A stretch of DNA of 43,874 nucleotides from positions 1-43,874 of the forward strand of contig JAPKZY010000019.1 of NCBI GenBank assembly GCA_026393535.1. Direction: 5' to 3'. Shown one piece after another: positions 36,644 through 43,874 of this stretch (within the stretch, counting starts at the first letter, position 1; every line of letters starts with the position of its first letter). Both the position numbers and the translations under genes were made by a program. The notes under the pieces were generated by a model that was not told the DNA's origin, did no database searches, and saw only the letters and a list, made by a program, of their open reading frames with translations. The DNA comes from Actinomycetota bacterium (GTDB lineage Bacteria > Actinomycetota > Acidimicrobiia > Acidimicrobiales > Ilumatobacteraceae).

Positions 36644-38068
36644 TTAGTCGGTACCCGGGCGCCGTTCATCTTCGGCGTTTGGGTCACCTGCATAGTTCGA
36701 CGGATACGAGCGTCGCAGTTCATCCTCTGTCGGTTCGTAATACTCACGTCCCTCTGGTGGAAGCAGTGCGCTAATTGCAGCCATGATTGCCACCGTGTCT
36801 GCATCCGGGTCTGTGTATTGCAATTGCACCGGTGGCCCCACCACGATAATTACTTCTGGTGGCGACGTGACATTCGTAATGTTCGGAAGTTTGGCATTAC
36901 GTGGCCACACTTTTTCTGTTCCCCAAATACCGATGGGAATCACAGGCGCGCGCGTGGCAGCAGCAAGTTTCGCAGCTCCCCATCTGCCCTTCAAGATCGG
37001 ATCAAAAAATGCATGTCCGCGCGGAATGGTGCCTTGAGGCATGAGAGCAACAAGATCGCCGGCATTAATGAGTTCTGTTGCTGCACGCAATGGTTCATCG
37101 CTCCCCGTGCCTCGTTCGACACGAATACCACCAAGAGCAGTTGCAATCGGCCCAATGACCGGCGCGTCAAAAACTTCTTTCTTACCGAGGAAACGAACCG
37201 CGCGGCCAGTTTTTGCAACAGCAAGTGACACGGCAGCAATATCGAAATAACTGCGGTGGTTTCCACACAGAATCGCTGCACTGTCTTTCGGAATATTCTC
37301 TGTACCTGAAATAGTGAAGCGCGCATATGGAAATACTTCTGGTCGTGCGAATTTCATCAGTAGTTGTTGCGCTTCTAAGCCGATAACTGGCACCTTTGCC
37401 ACACCATGTGGCACATCAAGGTGCATGACTGGCCAGCGACGTGCGGCTGCCATGAGACGAAGGCGCCAATCAGGGTTCACGCAATGTGGGAACCCCACAG
37501 CAGCGAGCAATGGTTCATCAAACACACTGTCGCTGTATGCATACGAACCCGATAGATCCACATCATTCTCTTGTGACCACGCACGCACTGCATCGCGCTT
37601 TCCACGTGACCACACATACGTACCATCAAGTTCGCCGGTGTACACGCCCTCGCTATCAACTCCGTACGTTGTTGCAATCACCGCATCAAACCCCATGAGA
37701 TCTGCGAATGGTTCAATAAGGTCACGCGGTGTAGTAGTTGCCAGCACAACACTGCGACCCTCAGCACGGTGTGAGTCAATAACTTTTTGCGCATACGGCT
37801 GCACCATTGCCACCAAGTCAGGTGCAGCTATTCGTGCAGCTTCGCGCACTTCATCACGACGATGTCCACGCATTGCAAGAACTGCTTGACGGCCGAGAAC
37901 CATCGACGGCAAATTCTCGCCGAATGTTTCAAAAATTGAATACATCAATGACTCGCCTGGAATTGTACGCGTGACTATTCCCGTCTCACGAAGAACGCGA
38001 CTCACGACATGTGCAGACGCACCAGACAAAATTGTTCTGTCAAGATCAAAAAACGCTGCATATGCCAC
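36644..38068 (-). CDS. HAD-IB phosphatase fused to 1-acylglycerol-3-phosphate acyltransferase (PlsC)
   Basis: A 474-residue two-domain protein. Residues 1-215 are a HAD-IB phosphatase: FFDLDRT (nucleophile and acid Asp), VVLATTTPRD (motif II), and YAYSDSVFDEPLL (metal-binding). Residues 240-430 are an LPLAT domain: NHRSYFDIAA is the H-x4-D catalytic pair, LGKKEVF and the MPQGTIPRG loop bind substrate, and PVIPIGIWGTE follows. The domain order resembles mycobacterial PlsC-like fusions. The product may handle phosphatidate or a precursor in phospholipid synthesis. GTG start; the transcript may start upstream at the 6C RNA region, whose terminator ends about 55 bases before. Confidence 0.92.
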   Translation of the reverse strand: MAYAAFFDLDRTILSGASAHVVSRVLRETGIVTRTIPGESLMYSIFETFGENLPSMVLGRQAVLAMRGHRRDEVREAARIAAPDLVAMVQPYAQKVIDSHRAEGRSVVLATTTPRDLIEPFADLMGFDAVIATTYGVDSEGVYTGELDGTYVWSRGKRDAVRAWSQENDVDLSGSYAYSDSVFDEPLLAAVGFPHCVNPDWRLRLMAAARRWPVMHLDVPHGVAKVPVIGLEAQQLLMKFARPEVFPYARFTISGTENIPKDSAAILCGNHRSYFDIAAVSLAVAKTGRAVRFLGKKEVFDAPVIGPIATALGGIRVERGTGSDEPLRAATELINAGDLVALMPQGTIPRGHAFFDPILKGRWGAAKLAAATRAPVIPIGIWGTEKVWPRNAKLPNITNVTSPPEVIIVVGPPVQLQYTDPDADTVAIMAAISALLPPEGREYYEPTEDELRRSYPSNYAGDPNAEDERRPGTD

Positions 38069-38122
38069 GCGCGAAGGTTACGCCAGCAACAGACGATTAC
38101 ATTTCCACATATGCCGAGAAAT

Positions 38123-38235
38123 GGGAAAGACCCCGCCTAAGCGGGGCCTCTCAACCGAAACCCATGATCGGGGGGGATCATTATGTTGGGTTCATTCGGC
38201 CGGACTATGGGGGGCATGTCCGGCGCGATCTGTTA
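38123..38235 (-). ncRNA. 6C small RNA
   Basis: On the minus strand two hairpins carry loops with runs of cytosines. The first is GCCGGAC / GTCCGGC (38218-38224 with 38199-38205) around ATG-CCCCCC-ATA; the second is ATGATC-CCCCCC-GATCAT (38164-38181). This is the defining layout of the actinobacterial 6C RNA family (two stem-loops, each with six or more C). A promoter lies directly upstream and an intrinsic terminator directly after, giving a transcript of about 110 bases. In Mycobacterium tuberculosis the 6C RNA (B11) sits beside a HAD-family phosphatase gene (Rv3661), an arrangement also found here; that comparison is from memory. C-rich loops are thought to pair with G-rich ribosome-binding regions of target mRNAs. 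Confidence 0.85.
38124..38146 (-). terminator. Intrinsic terminator of the 6C RNA
   Basis: CCCCGC-TTAG-GCGGGG stem (38131-38146) followed on the minus strand by TCTTTCCC. Six G-C pairs plus a T-rich tail make this the only convincing rho-independent terminator in the window. Confidence 0.7.
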
Positions 38236-38240
38236 GTGAA

Positions 38241-38269
38241 AGTATGCACGTGAATGCGTGAACACTCAA
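38241..38269 (-). promoter_or_regulatory. Promoter of the 6C RNA
   Basis: Minus-strand -35 TTGAGT (38264-38269), a spacer of exactly 17 bases, and -10 CATACT (38241-38246). The expected start is around 38234, about ten bases before the first hairpin. Confidence 0.6.
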
Positions 38270-38280
38270 GTTGAACGAGG

Positions 38281-38295
38281 CGATAGTTGCTATCG
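38281..38295. promoter_or_regulatory. Palindrome between the 6C RNA and lysR, candidate LysR operator
   Basis: CGATAG-TTG-CTATCG is a perfect 15-base inverted repeat. Its centre lies about 54 bases before the predicted 6C start and 53 bases before the lysR ATG, a usual distance for LysR-type sites. It could serve both directions. Confidence 0.4.
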
Positions 38296-38340
38296 TCTTT
38301 AGAGATAGGCTAGTGACAGGACAGAAATGAGGCTTCCCCT

Positions 38341-39294
38341 ATGGAAATCAAGCAATTACAGAGTCTGGTGGCAATTGCTGACCACGGCACCTTTTCCGCA
38401 GCTGCCAAGGCTCTCGACACAGTCCAATCAAATGTGTCTGCCCACATAGGTCGCCTTGAGAAGGAACTCGGCACATCCCTGATCGACCGATCAACCGGAG
38501 TTCTGACCGACGAAGGCGACATGGTGGCCATCCGCGCTCGGCGCATCTTGCACGAAATGGAAGACATTGATGCAGATATTCATTCACTTGGTTCTTCCAC
38601 TACCGGCGACTGCCGCATCGGAAGTATCGGTACTACAGCACGATGGCTGATGCCGTCTCTCTTGGCATCACTGCAGCGTCATCATCCTGGCGTACACACA
38701 ACTGTTATTGAAGGTGTAACAAGTTCACTCATATTGAGACTCACAAGCGGAGAAATAGATGCAGCAATTGTGCATCTCCCCATTCCCGATACAAGTCTTG
38801 ATGTCAAAGAATTATTTGCAGAGGAATTATTCCTTATTGCACCAAAATCTCATGAATTAGCAACTCACACGACTATTAGTTTGGAAGAGTTGTCGTTGCA
38901 CCCCATTCTTCTTGCGCCTCGCGGCACAGCACAACGTCGCATTATTGATCGAGCAGCTGCTAACCAAGGAGTCGCTCTGCAGTCCCAAGCAGAGATAGAC
39001 GGTGTTCGCCTGATGGCGTCGCTCGTGTTTGAAGGGTTCGGCCCCGCCATTGTTCCTGCAAGTGCCGTGCCAGGATGGCTGGAAGGAAACTTTGTACGCA
39101 TCCCCGTGCCCGAACTACCCCGCCGCGTTGTGGGATGGGTACAGCGCCCACGCCCTCGGCCAAACAGAGCAACCCTCGCTGTTCGTGACAGAGCCTTTGA
39201 CATGGTGAACCGGCACGGCCCGAAGCAGCCAGGGATTTCTCTTGAAATTGGCGTGAAACCCACCAAGGGAACCCTCACCTCGCTCACTGTCTAG
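38341..39294 (+). CDS. LysR-family transcription regulator
   Basis: A 317-residue regulator. Winged helix at residues 1-60: IKQLQSLVAIADHGTFSAAAKAL, SNVSAHIGRLEKELGTSLIDRS. A linker helix and a periplasmic-binding-protein-like effector domain follow (GSIGTTARWLMPSLLASL, EIDAAIVHLP, LILLAPRGT). The C-terminal ~35 residues extend beyond the usual end. GAGG lies about eight bases before the ATG. It is divergent from the 6C RNA and followed at ten bases by a carboxyltransferase gene; either may be its target. Effector unknown. Confidence 0.9.
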   Translation: MEIKQLQSLVAIADHGTFSAAAKALDTVQSNVSAHIGRLEKELGTSLIDRSTGVLTDEGDMVAIRARRILHEMEDIDADIHSLGSSTTGDCRIGSIGTTARWLMPSLLASLQRHHPGVHTTVIEGVTSSLILRLTSGEIDAAIVHLPIPDTSLDVKELFAEELFLIAPKSHELATHTTISLEELSLHPILLAPRGTAQRRIIDRAAANQGVALQSQAEIDGVRLMASLVFEGFGPAIVPASAVPGWLEGNFVRIPVPELPRRVVGWVQRPRPRPNRATLAVRDRAFDMVNRHGPKQPGISLEIGVKPTKGTLTSLTV

Positions 39295-39297
39295 TCT
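39292..39297 (+). promoter_or_regulatory. -10 box of the carboxyltransferase gene, made partly of the lysR stop codon
   Basis: TAGTCT, seven bases, then GTG 39305. Its first three bases are the TAG stop of lysR, as in the ald-P450 pair. Confidence 0.45.
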
Positions 39298-39304
39298 GTA
39301 CCTA

Positions 39305-40678
39305 GTGAGTACAAGCCAGCCCAACACTCAGAACGTGATGGTGGGACTACAACACAAGGTTCCCGGCGCCGCGCAAGCCAATGTCGTGACTTTGTCGACA
39401 GGCCGACATGTTGTGTGGCTTACAGTCGACGGCTCGCTCCATCGTGGTGCACTCAGTGCCGCAGCCTCGTATGTCATTGCCACAGCTGCTGACACAGCAC
39501 GCACAAAAGGTATTCCTCTTGTCGTGCAGATGGAATCATCTGGTGCAGACATTCTTGAGGGAATCGCAGCACTTCATGGTTGGGGCACTGCAGCCAAAGC
39601 TCTTGCAGATTGTTCAGGAGTAGTTCCCACGATCAGCATTGTTATAGGGCCCGCTGTCTCTGGCCCCGCACTTCTTCTTGGCTTGTCCGACTTTGTCGTC
39701 ATGACGCAAGATGCATACGCATTTGTGAGCGGCCCGACGATGGTTGTTGAGTTCACTGGCATTGACGTCAGCACCGACGAACTTGGCGGCGCAGGCACCC
39801 ACGCACGACACACTGGCGTGAGTTCAGTTGTTGTTGCCGACCTTGATGAAGCCACAGTGTGGCTAGAAGAATTACTCGAATACCTTCCGAACGGCGTTGA
39901 CCAACTAGCGCCGGTGATGCCAACGTCTGACCCAGACGACAGGTCGACGCCAGAAGCCGGCGATCTCATTCCTACCACATCAACAGGCAGTTACGACGTT
40001 CGACATGTCATCGAATCAATCGCTGATGACGGCATCTACTTCGAAATGAAACCATGGTGGGCTAGCAATGTCGTCACGGCATTTGCACATATGGCTGGCT
40101 ACCCCATTGGCATAGTTGCAAACCAACCCATTTCTCTTGCAGGCACCCTAGATATTCCTGCATCACAAAAAGCTGCTCGATTTGTGGCGTTCTGTGATGC
40201 CTTCAATATTCCCGTTCTCACATTGGTCGATACTCCTGGCTTTTATCCGGGCAAGGACCTCGAATGGCGCGGCATGATTCGCCATGGCGCGCAATTGGTG
40301 TTTGCGTACGCACGCGCCACCGTGCCCCGCATCTGTGTTGTTCTGCGCAAGTCCTACGGCGGTGCATACATCGTGATGGACTCAAAAGAGATGGGCAATG
40401 ACTTGTGCCTTGCGTGGCCATGCGCAGAATTGGCAGTAATGGGCGCCGGCCAAGCTGCGGCAATTTTGCAACGTCGAGCCACCCCTGAAGAACGAGCCGA
40501 GTTCGAAGCGGATTATTCTGCCCGGTTGCTGAACCCGTACATCGCCGCTGAGCGTGGTTATATCGATGCCGTTATTGACCCAGCAGATACTCGCCGAGAG
40601 ATTTGTGCAGCACTTCACATGCTCCGCGACAAACGTGAACGCTTGGTTTCTCGCAAACACGACAACACCCCGTTGTAG
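39305..40678 (+). CDS. Acyl-CoA carboxylase beta-subunit (carboxyltransferase) family protein, short N-terminus
   Basis: A 457-residue carboxyltransferase. The C-terminal half is highly typical: SLAGTLDIPASQKAARF, LVDTPGFYPGKDLEWRG, LRKSYGGAYIVMDSKEMG, WPCAELAVMGAGQAA. The N-terminal half is recognisable (LGGAGTHARHTGVSS) but lacks about 60-80 residues at its start, including the opening segment before the first crotonase-like core, and has MESSGADILEG where family members usually have a DSGGARIQEG-like loop. No biotin carboxylase or biotin carrier gene is adjacent. It could still be part of an acetyl-, propionyl- or other acyl-CoA carboxylase, or have lost that role. Confidence 0.8.
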   Translation: MSTSQPNTQNVMVGLQHKVPGAAQANVVTLSTGRHVVWLTVDGSLHRGALSAAASYVIATAADTARTKGIPLVVQMESSGADILEGIAALHGWGTAAKALADCSGVVPTISIVIGPAVSGPALLLGLSDFVVMTQDAYAFVSGPTMVVEFTGIDVSTDELGGAGTHARHTGVSSVVVADLDEATVWLEELLEYLPNGVDQLAPVMPTSDPDDRSTPEAGDLIPTTSTGSYDVRHVIESIADDGIYFEMKPWWASNVVTAFAHMAGYPIGIVANQPISLAGTLDIPASQKAARFVAFCDAFNIPVLTLVDTPGFYPGKDLEWRGMIRHGAQLVFAYARATVPRICVVLRKSYGGAYIVMDSKEMGNDLCLAWPCAELAVMGAGQAAAILQRRATPEERAEFEADYSARLLNPYIAAERGYIDAVIDPADTRREICAALHMLRDKRERLVSRKHDNTPL

Positions 40679-40723
40679 TTGTCTGTTCACCCGTTTGAGT
40701 GGGTTTCAGCGTGTCGGTTCGCC

Positions 40724-40742
40724 TAACCTGTCTGCGGGGGAG
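40724..40742 (+). promoter_or_regulatory. Possible gltA promoter and G-rich leader start
   Basis: TAACCT (40724-40729) is a plausible -10, which would start the transcript at the run GGGGGAG (40736-40742). The leader of about 48 bases also has the Shine-Dalgarno GAGGAG before ATG 40784. No good -35 was found. Confidence 0.3.
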
Positions 40743-40783
40743 AAAGCCCTCGCACGCAAAAATTACAGTCGAGGAGATCCCAT

Positions 40784-42052
40784 ATGACTGACACAATCAC
40801 CATCACAGATGACAGAACCGGAAAAACAGTAACGGTTCCCATCACAGGCGGAGTCTTTAGTTCTGCAGCATTGCGCGAATTAGACCCAAGCCTTTTCATG
40901 TACGACCCTGCGTACCTTTCCACCGCATCATGTGCCTCTTCCATCACCTACCTCGATGGCGACGCGGGCATTCTTCGCTACCGCGGTATCCCGATCGAGC
41001 AGCTTGCCGAAAATTCAACATTTCTTGAAGTCGCCTATCTCCTTCTCAAGGGTGAATTACCAACAACGCAAGAACTTGAAAAATGGGAACTTGATGTCAC
41101 TCATCACACCATGATTCACGAAAACATGCGTAAGCGTTTTGTTGACGGATTCCATTACGACGCCCACCCAATGGGTATGTTCATTTCTGCAACTGCTGCA
41201 CTCGGAACTTTCTATGACGACGCCAAGGACATCTTCGATAAAGATTCATTCGAGAAACAAGTCCTGCGGCTGGTCGCAAAGGTACCCACCATTGCAGCAA
41301 TGTGTTACCGATTCAGCCAAGGTCTCCCCTTCGTATCCCCAGACAATGCCTTGTCATACGGCGAAAACTTCCTGAACATGATGTTCAAGATTGGCGATGA
41401 CTACAAAGTCAACCCGGTACTTGCTCATGCAATGGATGTCCTCTTCATTCTTCATGCGGACCACGAACAGAACTGTGGCACCACAGCAATGCGCGTTGTA
41501 AGTTCTGCCAACTCAGACCCGTACACAGCCACTGCTGCCGCAGCTGCAGCGTTGTACGGCCCACTTCATGGTGGCGCAAATGAGGCAGTCGTGCGGATGC
41601 TTACCGAGATCGGTGACATTAAGAATGTTCCCGCATTCGTCGAAAGCGTAAAGGCTGGCGAAGGCAAGCTGATGGGCTTTGGACATCGCGTCTACAAGAA
41701 CTTTGACCCTCGTGCCACCATCATCAAGAAGGCTGCATACGACGTCTTTGAAGTCACCGGCAAGAACCCGCTTCTTGACATCGCGCTTGAACTTGAAAAA
41801 GTGGCGCTGAACGACGAGTACTTCATCACGCGCAAGTTGTACCCGAACGTTGACTTCTATTCAGGACTCATATATCAAGCTCTTGGTTTCCCCGTTGACA
41901 TGTTCACCGTATTATTCGCCATTCCTCGCACAGTCGGCTGGCTCACTCACATGCAAGAACTTCTGAACGACAAAGAACAAAAGATCAGTCGTCCTCGCCA
42001 GTGGTACACCGGCTCAGACGAGCGCCCATACGTTCCTGCTGCGAAGCGCTAG
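40784..42052 (+). CDS. gltA: Citrate synthase (type II)
   Basis: Joins acetyl-CoA and oxaloacetate to citrate, the entry to the TCA cycle. The 422 residues are of the hexameric, bacterial type II with the N-terminal all-beta segment (TITDDRTGKTVTVPI). The active-site His residues are in HADHEQNCGT and GPLHGGANEAV, and the Asp/Arg loop is GFGHRVYKNFDPRA. Strong GAGGAG ribosome site. It lies next to aconitase and isocitrate dehydrogenase. Eight bases separate it from convergent qor. Confidence 0.96.
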   Translation: MTDTITITDDRTGKTVTVPITGGVFSSAALRELDPSLFMYDPAYLSTASCASSITYLDGDAGILRYRGIPIEQLAENSTFLEVAYLLLKGELPTTQELEKWELDVTHHTMIHENMRKRFVDGFHYDAHPMGMFISATAALGTFYDDAKDIFDKDSFEKQVLRLVAKVPTIAAMCYRFSQGLPFVSPDNALSYGENFLNMMFKIGDDYKVNPVLAHAMDVLFILHADHEQNCGTTAMRVVSSANSDPYTATAAAAAALYGPLHGGANEAVVRMLTEIGDIKNVPAFVESVKAGEGKLMGFGHRVYKNFDPRATIIKKAAYDVFEVTGKNPLLDIALELEKVALNDEYFITRKLYPNVDFYSGLIYQALGFPVDMFTVLFAIPRTVGWLTHMQELLNDKEQKISRPRQWYTGSDERPYVPAAKR

Positions 42053-42060
42053 ATAATCCG

Positions 42061-43041
42061 TCAGGCGACGGTTATAACAATTTTGCCGACATTGCCATTG
42101 GTGGCCATGTATTCATGAGCCGAAGCAATATCTGCAAACGCATACGTTGAGTCAATGACGGGCTTCAAATGGCCCGAATCAAACAACGGCAACATTTCAG
42201 CGCCAAATCGCTGACTTATTGCAATCTTTTCTTCCAGAGGTCGAGCCCGCAACACAGTGCCTGTGATTGATGCACGCTTGCCAAGCAACAAACCAACATT
42301 GAACGGCACAGGCTTGCCTGCCATAACACCCACTTGAATGATGTGGCCCTTCACTGCAAGCGAAGCAACATCTCGTTCCACGTAATCGCCGCCGATGACA
42401 TCAAGGATGACATCGACGCCCTTGCCTGCAGTTGCAGTTGCAACTTCAGCGACAAAGTCTTGTGTTCCGTAATCAACTACGACATCAGCACCGAGCGCAC
42501 GACATGCTTCCACTTTTCCACCCGAACAGGTGACAACAATGCGTGCACCAATAGCTTTGCAAATTTGAATTGCAGCAGTACCCACACCAGATGCACCTGC
42601 GTGCACCATTGCCCAGCGACCCGAGGTGAGCCCACCTTGAACCACAAGCGCATCCCACGCAGTGATAAATACTTCGGGAATTCCAGCAGCATCATGCAAC
42701 GACATACCAGAGGGCACCGCCATTGCTTGGCGCTCGTGTATAGCAAGTTGCTCTGCATATGCACCACCGCTAGTAATACCCATCACGTGATCACCAACAG
42801 CCCACACGGTGACCTTGTCACCAATTGCTGCGACTGTGCCGGCGAATTCGAGACCAGGAATCTCAGGTCCACTAGGAAATGGGTTCGGGTAAAAGCCCAT
42901 GCGCTGCAACAGGTCTGCGCGATTCAGCGCAGTAGCCGCGACTGTGACCAAGATGTCTTGTTCGCCAATAACTGGAGAAGCAACATCTTCGAATTGGAGA
43001 ACGTCTGGCCCTCCGTGTTCACGCAGGACTACAGCACGCAT
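42061..43041 (-). CDS. NAD(P)H quinone oxidoreductase, PIG3-like zinc-free MDR
   Basis: A medium-chain reductase of 326 residues. The N-terminal catalytic domain opens with MRAVVLREHGGPDVL and NRADLLQRMGFYP, the latter typical of PIG3/QOR-type enzymes, and lacks the zinc Cys cluster of alcohol dehydrogenases. The NADPH loop is HAGASGVGTAAIQICKAIG. GNVGKIVITV ends the protein. It starts three bases after the idh stop, so it is likely in one operon with isocitrate dehydrogenase, which could supply its NADPH; that link is inference. Confidence 0.9.
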   Translation of the reverse strand: MRAVVLREHGGPDVLQFEDVASPVIGEQDILVTVAATALNRADLLQRMGFYPNPFPSGPEIPGLEFAGTVAAIGDKVTVWAVGDHVMGITSGGAYAEQLAIHERQAMAVPSGMSLHDAAGIPEVFITAWDALVVQGGLTSGRWAMVHAGASGVGTAAIQICKAIGARIVVTCSGGKVEACRALGADVVVDYGTQDFVAEVATATAGKGVDVILDVIGGDYVERDVASLAVKGHIIQVGVMAGKPVPFNVGLLLGKRASITGTVLRARPLEEKIAISQRFGAEMLPLFDSGHLKPVIDSTYAFADIASAHEYMATNGNVGKIVITVA

Positions 43042-43044
43042 GAT

Positions 43045-43874
43045 TTAGGCCATCTTTGCTTGAAGGCGACGATCAAGTGCTGCGAGGAAGTCTTCTGTTG
43101 TCAACCATGGAGCATCTTTTGAAATGAGAATGGAAAGATCCTTTGTCATTTCGCCAGCTTCAATTGTTTCCACGCATACACGCTCGAGAAGTTCAGCAAA
43201 TTCAAGCAATTTCGGATTGTTGTCTAGCTTGCCGCGGTGCTTGAGGCCACCGGTCCATGCGTAAATTGACGCAACTGGGTTCGTTGAGGTCTTGTTGCCC
43301 TTCTGGTGTTCGCGATAATGACGAGTCACTGTGCCGTGTGCTGCTTCTGCTTCAACAGTGCGACCATCTGGTGTCATCAAGACTGATGTCATCAGACCAA
43401 GAGAACCGAATCCTTGCGCCACGGTGTCTGACTGCACGTCACCGTCGTAGTTCTTACATGCCCAGAGGTATCCGCCTTCCCACTTCATTGCACATGCGAC
43501 CATGTCGTCAATGAGGCGGTGTTCGTATGTAAGACCTGCTTTATCGAAATCTGCTTTGAATTCAGTAACAAATACTTCTTCAAACAAATCTTTGAACTGA
43601 CCGTCATAGGCCTTCAAGATTGTGTTCTTGGTGCTCATGTACACGGGGTAATTACGTGACAATCCGTAACGAAGAGACGCACGAGCGAAATCGCGGATGC
43701 TGTCATTGAAGTTGTACATACCCATGGTGACGCCACCGTCTTTGCCGAACTTTGCCACTTCGAACTGCATTGGCTCGCTGCCGTCTTCGGGTGTGTATGT
43801 CATGGTGACTGTTCCTGCACCAGGAACTTTGAAGTCTGTTGCTTTGTACTGGTCACCATGTGCATGACGACCGA
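43045..43874 (-). CDS. idh: NADP-dependent isocitrate dehydrogenase, C-terminal part (5' end outside window)
   Basis: The frame runs off the window end; 275 C-terminal residues are present, starting at [18 protein letters not shown]. This is the dimeric, eukaryote-like NADP enzyme family: [20 protein letters not shown] for metal and substrate, and [16 protein letters not shown] with [15 protein letters not shown] for NADP binding. It oxidises isocitrate to 2-oxoglutarate, producing NADPH and the substrate of GltB. The His-Gly-Thr-Val loop with the following Arg-His favours NADP over NAD. Confidence 0.93.
   Translation of the reverse strand, partial: GRHAHGDQYKATDFKVPGAGTVTMTYTPEDGSEPMQFEVAKFGKDGGVTMGMYNFNDSIRDFARASLRYGLSRNYPVYMSTKNTILKAYDGQFKDLFEEVFVTEFKADFDKAGLTYEHRLIDDMVACAMKWEGGYLWACKNYDGDVQSDTVAQGFGSLGLMTSVLMTPDGRTVEAEAAHGTVTRHYREHQKGNKTSTNPVASIYAWTGGLKHRGKLDNNPKLLEFAELLERVCVETIEAGEMTKDLSILISKDAPWLTTEDFLAALDRRLQAKMA

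Noticed and set aside
38131-38146. Hairpin as terminator for a plus-strand transcript
   Set aside because: The T-rich tail is on the minus strand and no plus-strand gene ends just before it.
38164-38224. G-quadruplex on the plus strand (runs of 7, 3 and 6 G)
   Set aside because: Only three runs with uneven spacing, and the G-runs are the complement of the C-loops of the 6C RNA hairpins, which explains them better.
40689-40706. Weak hairpin after the carboxyltransferase gene as a terminator
   Set aside because: Only four to five pairs and no proper T-run; not convincing.

Overview
The window reads as a compact piece of an actinobacterial chromosome of about 50% GC. A mycothiol synthase (mshD), a DUF3499 protein and a 6C small RNA are all hallmarks of Actinomycetota. 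The moderate GC content, a HisA-type rather than PriA-type isomerase and a mitochondrial-type aconitase make me think of an Acidimicrobiia relative from water, but that placement is inference. No phage genes, insertion sequences, CRISPR arrays, rRNA or tRNA were seen.

Layout. 1-4.9 kb: the tail of an alpha/beta hydrolase, then a minus-strand block nth, small helical protein, hisC, hisB, hisH, hisA, hisF (histidine synthesis). 4.9-6.9 kb: mshD and rlmN. 6.9-11.5 kb: an APH-fold kinase with a DUF6285 partner (LvaAB-like), a lone ABC ATPase, and a minus-strand run of SRPBCC protein, DUF3499 protein, membrane J-domain protein and 2-hydroxyacid dehydrogenase. 11.5-20.1 kb: a polyamine module made of potA, potD and a fused potB-potC permease, a divergent class III aminotransferase, an aminobutyraldehyde dehydrogenase and alanine dehydrogenase. 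20.1-25.9 kb: cytochrome P450, a small zinc-ribbon protein, an MFS exporter, the divergent pair murF/ddl, and a LysM lipoprotein. 25.9-34.3 kb: glutamate synthase gltBD, a crotonase, a nitroreductase and a GntR/HutC regulator. 34.4-43.9 kb: aconitase, a HAD-acyltransferase fusion, the 6C RNA, a LysR regulator, a carboxyltransferase, citrate synthase, a quinone oxidoreductase and the 3' part of NADP-isocitrate dehydrogenase.

How it fits together. The polyamine block is a plausible complete route: uptake of putrescine, transamination onto pyruvate, oxidation of the aldehyde to GABA, and regeneration of pyruvate with release of ammonium by alanine dehydrogenase. GltBD and the citrate synthase, aconitase and isocitrate dehydrogenase genes lie downstream in central nitrogen and carbon metabolism. 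Ddl makes the D-Ala-D-Ala that MurF adds to the peptidoglycan precursor.

The strongest non-coding signals are: (1) a 6C sRNA with its own promoter and terminator at 38123-38269, minus strand; and (2) a very frequent TANNNT box placed exactly 6 or 7 bases before start codons, which implies widespread leaderless transcription, including two back-to-back pairs in spacers of 23 and 33 bases. All ten convergent gene pairs end within a 19-base overlap to an 8-base gap of each other. No gene-free stretch exceeds 300 bases; the longest, 38069-38340, holds the 6C RNA.
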